From the NCBI GenBank assembly GCA_036429605.1, contig CM071591.1, forward strand, positions 2,542,001 through 2,606,000: DNA of 64,000 nucleotides. Direction: 5' to 3'. The stretch comes from Cladobotryum mycophilum. Lineage: Eukaryota; Ascomycota; Sordariomycetes; Hypocreales; Hypocreaceae. Shown here in pieces: positions 56,465 through 64,000 of this stretch; positions within the stretch are counted from its first letter, which is position 1, and each line of letters starts with the position of its first letter. The notes beneath the pieces are model-generated. The model worked only from the letters and a program-made list of their open reading frames with translations, had not been told where the DNA came from and made no database searches. A program made the position numbers and the translations under genes.

Positions 56465-58997
56465 GATGTCTGTATTTGTGTAGCTCGAAATTATTCAAGT
56501 AGGTGGTGTCAAAAGCTCAAAGTAAGAGGAAATATGCATAGTTTTATCGAGGGCAAAGGCCCATCTAAATATCCCAAGATGGATGGCCACGCATGCGAAT
56601 GTGAATCAAGGTGTCCCAGCTGCCCGGATGCAAGCGCCCGTTTGGAATGGCGTCTACAGACACCGTCCTTTGGCTACAAAGAGACATTGTCGGTAACAAA
56701 TTTGAACGCAATCGTGTATTGATTGTCTGAGGCCGCCCGGAATGATGTCTTGGCTAAAAACAAAGACGGCAGTTTGTCGTTTGAAGCTGCAGGCGCTTGC
56801 GTCAGCATCGTATGTTTGAACAAGTTTGGTTGGATAGGAATGGTTCCTTGATGATGATTGTCGGTTTTGGACGACATGCATGTTTGGCCCCCCACTTACA
56901 GAGCGCTCCGATAAACAGGGATCGGGTCGGTTCCGCTACAGGGGCACAGCAGCCTGTAGACGGCCAAACAGCCACTGAAGGCGGTAAAACTCCCTGGTGA
57001 GGCCTGCGCCACGGCAGATGTTGGGACACTGCCAGCCACTCAAGGCACTGAAACACCGAAATCCTGAGAGCGGCCATGTTGTACAACTTGAAACAAATTT
57101 GTAGATCTCATCTTAACCGGCGCTTCTTGCAACAGTCCGTCAAAAGCCCCAACATCTTTATTTAGATATGTGGGTATGACGGGACCATGCCATGATAATT
57201 TCAACAGACAATGAAAAAAGATATATAAAGTGCTGGCCTTTGGACTTGGGGAGAAAATAGGAAGGAGAAAATTCAAAAGACCAGAGACGGACCATTGTCA
57301 AGCAAACCCTCCCTGGCCTGCAATAAATTCTCCTCCAAGGGTGACACAACTATTTTGTCCCTTTGTCATACGACAAACATTTAATTTTTTTAATATTCCT
57401 CTGCCCGGCAAATAAATCCCCTCGTTACACCCGATCTCGGCTCGAGACAAGCGATGCCATCGTGAGGGGTCGCTTCCAGATGAACGGCTCTGATGATGAT
57501 TGATGCCATGGATGCTACAAGAGCACAATCAACATCAGCTGGGCTGTTCCCCGTGCTGCGGAAATGCAACGGCACACACCCAAGTGGTTGGACGTTGCAG
57601 TGGCACCCAGTCAACAAGTGCGATAGGGGAACGTGTTGTTGGCTTGGCGACTAGAGAGGAGAGACTTTTTGACGATGCCTCCCATTCGGCAATGCAGATA
57701 CAAGGGAGTAGGGAGTGACGCCTCGTACGACCTTGTGGATGTGCTAGCCTGATACTGTGAGTTCCATCGCTCGTCTCTACGAAATCAGGTTGCACAATCA
57801 TCTGATGTTGGGGCAGAAAGAAAGAAAAAAAGGAGAAAAAGGAGAAGAAAAAAGACGAATCCAGATGATTTTCTGATATTCATCGTCATCGTCGTCCCAT
57901 CTTGCTGGACAAATGTTGAAAACACCGGCTTCAAGATGATGTAAAATCAAGCATAAAGAGGTCTGCATCATTAGTCAGTCAAGGTTCCAGAACAAAAACG
58001 CCCATCTGTCGTTTCCCCAGAAATCCATCCCATTTCTCCCCTCCCGAGTTCCCCCTCCCCTCATCATGCATCCCGAAAATCTTCAGCTGCGTTAGTAGTA
58101 TCGAACAGCTTCTGGGGGTAAAGACTGCATGTCCTGCCCAATGACGTCGTCATTCTCCCTCCGCTCGCTATGACTGGCCACTAGTGGGAACAGCCCTGCA
58201 TGCCTGGCACATGCCATCGCCCACGTGAAGTTGCATTCCACAGCAGGCAGCCTACAGGCAGCTTAGCGGCTGTGGTAGCGGCTGTTTCAGCGGGGGTACA
58301 GCGCTGTAATCTATTTGTCGAGTCCGCCACCCAATTGCAATCTATGCATCTCGAGTGCACCTCTAAAATTCGGCATCCATTTGTCACTTGTCAACCTGCC
58401 CAGCTTGTCACTAACAAAAAATCCTAAAAAGTTTGTGGTCCGTGTGTTGAGATTGATCCATCCCATCCATTCATCCACTTATCCAACCATCCAACCTAAC
58501 ATCCCTCTCTTCTCTCCCCACCAACCACCACTATCTTTCTAATCTTACTATATCGCTACTTTACCTTTATTGATCACCACCCTCCATCTCTCCCCCTCCC
58601 CATCAAGATCAACAAAGAAGCCGACCAAGTGTGTGAAACATTCCATTCAAACAAGGAGAAAGAACACATCTGCATCTCCTTCTTCTTCTTCTTCACCATC
58701 ACCATCTTCTTCTCCCCCACAGGGTTGACACAACAGGGATCTCGACGCCACATTTTGATGGCAATTTGAACGCGTTTCGCTTCAATTCATCAAACATCAG
58801 CCATCCATGCCATCAAACATCTCCCACACCATCTTCCAACGACGCCGATTCCGCTGAACGCGACCAACAATGCGATAACCTATACCTGCCCTAATAATCT
58901 CCCCCTCCTCCACCAACAAGCCTTCGCTTTGCTTGTATTTTTATTCAACCTCCGCCCTTCTTCGGCTCCTTCTCTCCATCTCCTTTTAATCTCAACC
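56465..58997. other. gene-poor stretch, about 2.5 kb, Rab gene leader
   Basis: No coding signal. The final 400 bases are strongly CT-rich with (CTT)n at about 58679-58693 and 58703-58716, fitting a long pyrimidine-rich 5' leader of the Rab gene. Earlier sequence includes a GAAA/GAGA-rich tract near 57812-57855. Confidence 0.5.
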
Positions 58998-60019
58998 ATG
59001 TCGTCATCTCTCGAAGCCAAAATCGTCGTCCTCGGCGCACAAGGCGTAGGCAAGACTTCTCTCGTTATGCGCTATTGCAAAGGCGCCTTCAACCCATCTC
59101 AAGTTACCTCGACCGTGGGAGCCAGCTTCTTGACAAAGCGTGTTGTCGATACCGATTCCGATACCACTGTGCGCCTCCAGATCTGGGACACGGGTATGTG
59201 CTCGATTGCATTCCCCATGCATCTTACCTCACTCAAGCCTCTTTTATCCTGATTTCCCATTACTTTGCTAACTTGTTATTCTCCTTCGCCTGTATAGCCG
59301 GCCAAGAGCGCTTCCGATCGATATCACGTTTGTACTACCGCGGGGCCAACGCTTGCATCCTCTGCTACAGCATCACCGATGCCCAGTCCTTCATTGATAT
59401 GGGCGTTTGGCTCCAAGAGTTGCGCCGAAACCTCCCACAAGATGTCGTGCTACATGTAGTTGGCACGAAAGCCGACGTCGTTGCCCGCGATCCTTCTGCC
59501 CGCCAAGTCCCCTTTGAACGGTGCATCGCTTATGTCGCCGAGAATCTTGCGCCGGGTGTAGGCAGCACGCCTCCACCGACGGCTACACCACTTAATGGTC
59601 AGTCATATAACTCTGGCGGCGTGGAGCCGCGAAGCCCTGGCTCTAAACGAAGCTCAGGTTTCTGGGCCCAAGAGGTAGGCTGGGATGCCTGCCACGAGAT
59701 TAGCGCCGAAAGCGGCGAAGGCGTGGAGGAGGTCTTCCGAGTCGTTGCGAGAAAGCTCGTCGAACAGAACCGAAAGATGCAGCAGGCCATACTAATGGCG
59801 ACTGCAACGCCTGGCACGCCAGGATATGAGACTGGTATGGACGGTGGCTATTTCGAGGGCTCCAACGGTCGGGGAAGCTTTCGTGCAGCCCGAGATAGGA
59901 GGAGCTGGCTGTTTTCCCCGGCGTTTTCTCCTGCGATTACTGTTGACCGTAATGGCGTCACCCTAGAGCCGCAGCAAGACGAGAATCAACAGAAACAGCA
60001 GAGTAGTAGATGCTGTTAA
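58998..60019 (+). CDS. Rab-type small GTPase with insert and long tail
   Basis: Membrane-traffic GTPase. Exon 1 (58998-59193) and exon 2 (59298-60019) flank a 104-nt intron (GTATGT...TATAG), giving 305 residues against about 200-220 for ordinary Rabs. G1 GAQGVGKTSLV starts at residue 13, switch I contains STVGASFLTKRV, G3 is WDTAGQERFRSI, G4 is GTKAD, and G5 SAES lies near residue 220. A Ser/Pro/Gly-rich insert of about 45 residues (STPPPTATPLNG...RSPGSKRSS) separates G4 from G5. A tail of about 70 residues ends CC, a Rab-type double prenylation site. The conserved Tyr-rich segment after G3 is Rab5/22-like, but the subgroup is not fixed. The start at 58998 gives a direct Rab N-terminus; an earlier ATG would add a hydrophobic stretch. 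Confidence 0.92.
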
Positions 60020-60667
60020 GGGGGTTAATGATGATGACACTCGAATTTCCTACGTTGTCAAATATTCTCGACAATCAGTAATAAGACTGATTTTGGTGGA
60101 ACCGTATACCCTGGGGGCGCGGCATGAGCTCATGATGTTTTCAACGGAGAGCCGAAATCTAGAAAGAATTCTGGTTTAAGGGCTGGGAAGACTTAGACGG
60201 CCCTACACACTTTAGGCCATTGAGAGAGTTGGGACTTGGATTGGTTTTGGAATACCGGACATTCCTGGCTTGTGATATCCTATTTCTTTTTTTGGTTTTT
60301 GGTTTGCCTTTTTTTTACGTTCTTCAATGCAGATTTCTTAGGATGGGCTGGGATTTAGCCCCAGATTGGCGTTTGGAGATGACTTGGATTTCCTTTTGGA
60401 CGGGAAAGGGTTACGAATAAGGGGGGACTACGTTACGCATTATGCTATTCTTTTCCTCTAAGGGGTGTTTTGTTTTTACTACATGCGGTAGGAAGGGACC
60501 TCTCGCGAGAATCGTTTCTACTGCGTTAAAGGGAAACTGGGTTGCATAAGATGTGGTCCTTTTTTTTTTGTTTTGGGTTCGATTTCCTGAAAGGGCTTGG
60601 AATAGCGTACATTCGGGACTATATGGGTGCGGCATGGTTTTGCTGCTTTTTTTCTACTAGAGACTTT
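60020..60667. other. convergent 3' gap, about 650 bp
   Basis: Between the Rab stop and the helicase stop. G/T-rich with T runs near 60311-60318 and 60560-60569. No coding signal. Confidence 0.5.
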
Positions 60668-63600
60668 TTATGCTGATGATCCTCCTGATACTTGCTGTGC
60701 CTGCTTCTTCTTGTCTACATCGTCGTCTACTGCTGGTGGTGCTGGAATGTCTATGCCCAGAACTTGATGCTCCAATCCGATATACCCGTCACTTACGACG
60801 ATAACGTCCAACTTGCGGGTCTGCTTGGCCTCTGGCAGCTTGAGCACGGCTCGCGCAGACGGGAAACTTCCCTGGCCTAGGGCCTTCTTTTGTCCCGACT
60901 TGTCTGCCAAGTTGCTCCAGCCGACTCTCTTGACCGCAATGACCTCATCCCTGGCCCTGTCCGCGACGATGACGAACCATCCCTCCGTCTGCGACTTGGG
61001 GAACTTGGGCGCGAAGATGCGCGCATCGCGATCGACTAGGGGGTTGAGACGCTTGATGTTCACGGTGAGCGAGAGGGCAGTGACGTTGTCGATGGAGACC
61101 TTGGCGTTGGGCAGGATGGATACGGCGCGCAGGAATCTCTGCTGCTGGTTGAGCGGGACGGAGAGCTTCTTTGCGAATTTGCCGGCCTGGTCCTTGGAAT
61201 AAGAGGCAATCGTCGTGAGCGGCGTCTCGTCCTTGACACTTTCGGGTTCGACGCCGGGGAGGATCGAAGCGGGCGAGTCGGTTGGCCAACGAGCGCACTT
61301 GATGCACTGCAGAAGCCTCATCATCTGGAGACAGCTCGACAGATGGCCCATTTCCGTGAGGACATCGATGGAAGCCTGGATGATACGAATGGCCTGATCC
61401 AAAACACTCGTCTGGTCACCGACGTAATCGGTGATGGGCAGATCGATCCGGGACATGAACGCCTGCAGCAGCAGGAAAGACTTGACGTGAGGATCCCACA
61501 TGGGAAGACCAAACGAATTACCAGGGTAAGGCAGGTTCTCTGACAGGGTGTCGTTGACGAGGTCTTCGTTGTGACGGACGGGAAGCTCGTCGTATTCCGT
61601 GGCGTGACACATCCACGAAAGGACATCGAGGAAGGACGCCTTGGCTTTGGCCTTGCTCACCAGGTAGCGAATGGTCTTGTGAGAAAGATAGTAGTAACTC
61701 ATAATCTTTCCGAGCGGTGTGGAGTCAACGTCTCCGTTGGGGAAGACCTCTACACATTTGGACTGGGCAAGCTCGTCGAGGGACTTGTTGACCATATCAA
61801 TCATGTAGTCGTTGGCGACATGCTGAGCTGCCATGGTGCTGTGTTCTTCCGCCGAGATTTCCAGGCCGTAGTAAGACGGATTCTTATGCAACCGCCTAAA
61901 GAAGAACGTCCAAGTCAGGTAGTCAAGAGCATCTTGCTTGTTGAGGATAGTCTCCGCCGAGACCTCGGCGCAAAGATGGTTATCCAATACAGTATGCAGA
62001 GATGATTCCACAGGGAAACCAGTGTGCAAAAAGTGCTTATAAAAGTCCTTCTTTGAATCCTGGGTAAAGATCCGAGCAACACCCGAGTTGTCGAATTGGG
62101 GACGGCCCGCTCGTCCGAGCATCTGAAGGACATCAGTCAGATCCATGTCCTTGTATCCGCTTGTCTTGGCATCGTAGAACTGGGTGCCCTTGACAACGAC
62201 GAGATGCGCGGGAAGGTTGACACCCCAAGCAAGCGTACTCGTAGCTACCAATATCTGAAGCTTGTTGTTTAGGAAGAGTTCTTCAGAGAGCTGACGATCG
62301 GATTCGACAAGACCGGCGTGATGGAGACCAATGCCGAAATTCATGGCTTCCTTAAGGGCATCGTCCTTGACCCGCGATAGGTTGAGTTGGAGGTCCTCCT
62401 CATCCATTCGAAGGAAGCGTCGCGGGTTGTCTTCCATACCACAAAAGTTGATGAGATCCTTGGCAGTCAAACGTGTTTGTCGACGTGATGCTACAAATAC
62501 AATGACTGGCTTGTCTGGGCTATGGTTTTTAATGGCCAAGAAAGTTGGTCGGTTCATCGCTTGCATGAGAGGGCAGAAACCTCTGATTTCAGGGAAGCCA
62601 TCGATATACAGCTCCAATGGAACAGGGCGGACCGAGTGTCTAAAATTGAAGAGGCCTTCCTTGACACCTAGCCAGTTGCCCAAGTCGGTTGCGTTGGCGC
62701 ACGCTGTTGACATGCCCAGCAGCCTTACCTTGTTCTTGGTTGATGCAGAGATGTAGTTCATTCGAGAGACGATAATTTCTAGAATCGGACCACGGTCGCC
62801 AGCAAGAAGATGAATTTCATCAATGATGACCAAGCTGACCTGTCTAACGTAACCTCTTGTTTGCCAAGAACGTGAGATACCGTCCCATTTCTCTGGTGTT
62901 GTAATAATAATGTCGGCATCCTTGATGGTTCTAGTATCGGGAGTATTATCACCCGTAAGCTCGACTAGTTTAAGACCTAGAGGTCCAGCAAGTCGTTTGC
63001 CCCAATCCATGACACGCTCACGAACGAGAGCTTTCATAGGCGCGATATAGACCACCTTTGACTTGGGCCTTTCACGGAATGCCCACCACATGGCGAGCTC
63101 AGCTGCGACCGTCTTTCCACTGCCGGTGGGCGATCCCAAAAGGACATTGGCAGGGGTGTGGTAAAGTGTGTGGAAGATTTGGGTCTGCATCGGATTGAAG
63201 AATTGGAAGCGTTGGGCATAGAGTTCCTCTAAACCCGGATTCTTGAGGGCTGTGATGGGAAGCGGCTGCAGGTTGAGGAGATCGGTATACACGCTCTCTG
63301 TATCCGGTCGAATGAGATGCTGGAAGGAAACTGGGGTCACTGTTTCTGACCCTAGCCACCGGTCAGATACAGCTCGAACATAGATCTGCGTTGGCAACGG
63401 ATCCGAAAGTGGAATCGTAAAATTGAGCTCGTGCTCATCATGAAGCTTCCTCCTATTCAGGATGAAATACTCATGGTGGTAAATCTCAGACGTCTCCGAG
63501 TTTTCGACCCAAATGTAAAACGACTCTGAAGTGCCGTGAACGTAGTCTTTCCACAGAAAGTCGGGCATGATATAGAGCTTAATGCGCAAGACATCCCTGT

Positions 63601-64000
63601 TGAGAGGGGCAATTTCGGCTTCCACATGGACAATTGGGAAGTTGTTTAATACCTTGGCAATGTTCTTTCCCGCGCCATGATTGTGCACCAAACTTCCCAG
63701 TTCTGCAGGCTCCATCTCTTTCATGGCCTCTATGGTAAGATTTTCTTTAGCGTCGAGCTGATTCATGACCGACTTTGCGAGGTCAAACTGGTGCAGTGGG
63801 TGTTGGAACGGCCAGATTCTCTTTTCGATAGATTTGCATAGAGTGAGGAGCACGAGGCATTGATGGCCCCATCTGCGGTTCAGAGCCAACATAAAGAGAG
63901 CTCTGCAAATTCTTCCAGATTGCTGTGCCACATAATTCATGTCGTTGGTAAGGGCAAAGTCTGCCGGTTGAATGTTTGAGATGTAGGATTGGAGCAAGAT
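60668..64000 (-). CDS. SLH1: Slh1/ASCC3-type tandem Ski2-like RNA helicase, C-terminal part
   Basis: Large ATP-dependent helicase; in yeast Slh1 works in the ribosome quality-control trigger complex that splits collided ribosomes. The gene runs off the right edge, so only about 1110 C-terminal residues are seen; full-length members have about 1950-2200. Visible in order: the end of the first Sec63-like module, then the second helicase cassette with GSPTGSGKT (Walker A), IIDEIHLL (DExH), MSTACANATDLGNWL, GLHHAGL, TSTLAWGVNLPAH and QMLGRAGRP, and a second Sec63 module ending in an Ala/Asp/Lys-rich tail. The block GLFNFRHSVRPVPLELYI and the intact second-cassette motifs favour Slh1/ASCC3 over Brr2. 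No introns are needed in this part and the frame is clean for 3.3 kb. Confidence 0.93.
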   Translation of the reverse strand: MLLQSYISNIQPADFALTNDMNYVAQQSGRICRALFMLALNRRWGHQCLVLLTLCKSIEKRIWPFQHPLHQFDLAKSVMNQLDAKENLTIEAMKEMEPAELGSLVHNHGAGKNIAKVLNNFPIVHVEAEIAPLNRDVLRIKLYIMPDFLWKDYVHGTSESFYIWVENSETSEIYHHEYFILNRRKLHDEHELNFTIPLSDPLPTQIYVRAVSDRWLGSETVTPVSFQHLIRPDTESVYTDLLNLQPLPITALKNPGLEELYAQRFQFFNPMQTQIFHTLYHTPANVLLGSPTGSGKTVAAELAMWWAFRERPKSKVVYIAPMKALVRERVMDWGKRLAGPLGLKLVELTGDNTPDTRTIKDADIIITTPEKWDGISRSWQTRGYVRQVSLVIIDEIHLLAGDRGPILEIIVSRMNYISASTKNKVRLLGMSTACANATDLGNWLGVKEGLFNFRHSVRPVPLELYIDGFPEIRGFCPLMQAMNRPTFLAIKNHSPDKPVIVFVASRRQTRLTAKDLINFCGMEDNPRRFLRMDEEDLQLNLSRVKDDALKEAMNFGIGLHHAGLVESDRQLSEELFLNNKLQILVATSTLAWGVNLPAHLVVVKGTQFYDAKTSGYKDMDLTDVLQMLGRAGRPQFDNSGVARIFTQDSKKDFYKHFLHTGFPVESSLHTVLDNHLCAEVSAETILNKQDALDYLTWTFFFRRLHKNPSYYGLEISAEEHSTMAAQHVANDYMIDMVNKSLDELAQSKCVEVFPNGDVDSTPLGKIMSYYYLSHKTIRYLVSKAKAKASFLDVLSWMCHATEYDELPVRHNEDLVNDTLSENLPYPGNSFGLPMWDPHVKSFLLLQAFMSRIDLPITDYVGDQTSVLDQAIRIIQASIDVLTEMGHLSSCLQMMRLLQCIKCARWPTDSPASILPGVEPESVKDETPLTTIASYSKDQAGKFAKKLSVPLNQQQRFLRAVSILPNAKVSIDNVTALSLTVNIKRLNPLVDRDARIFAPKFPKSQTEGWFVIVADRARDEVIAVKRVGWSNLADKSGQKKALGQGSFPSARAVLKLPEAKQTRKLDVIVVSDGYIGLEHQVLGIDIPAPPAVDDDVDKKKQAQQVSGGSSA

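Noticed and set aside
1..64000. tRNA, rRNA, CRISPR arrays, intact transposons
   Set aside because: I looked for tRNA B-box-like GGTTCGANTCC with a matching A box, direct-repeat arrays with unique spacers, and transposase or reverse-transcriptase motifs on both strands and found none that held up. A covariance-model scan would be decisive for tRNA.

Overview
The window is nuclear DNA of a filamentous ascomycete, most likely a sordariomycete (a hypocrealean fungus would fit). The evidence is short GT-AG introns of 54-181 nt with GTATGT/GTAAGT-type donors and CTAAC-like branch sites, C-ending codons in the genes, and Pezizomycotina families: a fused CPSase-ATCase, a DFG5/DCW1-type GH76 enzyme, a SUR7/PalI claudin-like protein, GPI-anchored Cys proteins and an AA11-like secreted copper protein. 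I support 19 genes, one truncated gene at the right edge, one probable gene tail at the left edge and one orphan kinase-like exon. I found no convincing tRNA, rRNA, CRISPR array or intact transposon. Exon coordinates were derived by hand from splice signals and reading-frame continuity.

Layout. 0-9 kb: a long non-coding stretch rich in microsatellites, a cyclin (+) and pyridoxamine 5'-phosphate oxidase (-). 9-25 kb, all on the minus strand: the 2242-residue pyrimidine enzyme (CPSase/ATCase), a glutamine-rich SS18/SSXT-type protein, a Lys/Glu-rich protein with an internal TAG, a secreted GDSL esterase and a dienelactone hydrolase. 25-39 kb is accessory in character: two gene-poor stretches, a secreted AA11-like LPMO candidate (+), a short kinase-like gene (-) beside an orphan kinase-like exon, an unrecognised gene (+) and a five-exon FAD monooxygenase (-). 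39-46.7 kb: a divergent pair of paralogous membrane proteins, histidinol-phosphate aminotransferase (+) and a GH76 cell-wall enzyme (-). 46.7-64 kb: a divergent pair of paralogous GPI-type proteins, one of which carries an in-frame TAG, then an MscL channel (-), a SUR7/PalI protein (-), a Rab GTPase (+) and the C-terminal part of the Slh1/ASCC3 helicase (-).

How the genes relate. There is no operon-like logic. Two housekeeping biosynthetic genes (pyrimidine, histidine) and one B6 salvage gene sit among cell-surface genes (GH76, two GPI proteins, SUR7, MscL) and possible carbohydrate or aromatic catabolic genes (LPMO, GDSL esterase, dienelactone hydrolase, FAD monooxygenase). The catabolic genes are too scattered to be called a cluster.

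The strongest cross-cutting signal is technical or evolutionary. Five conserved genes contain six single-base frame breaks. Each break is repaired by adding one base to a G or C run of 4-6, and a family motif resumes just beyond it. Collapsed homopolymers in the assembly are the simplest explanation. The most interesting biological signals are the two divergent paralog pairs, the TAG codon lying exactly where the paralog of a GPI protein has an intron, and the kinase-like gene with a stranded sister terminal exon.
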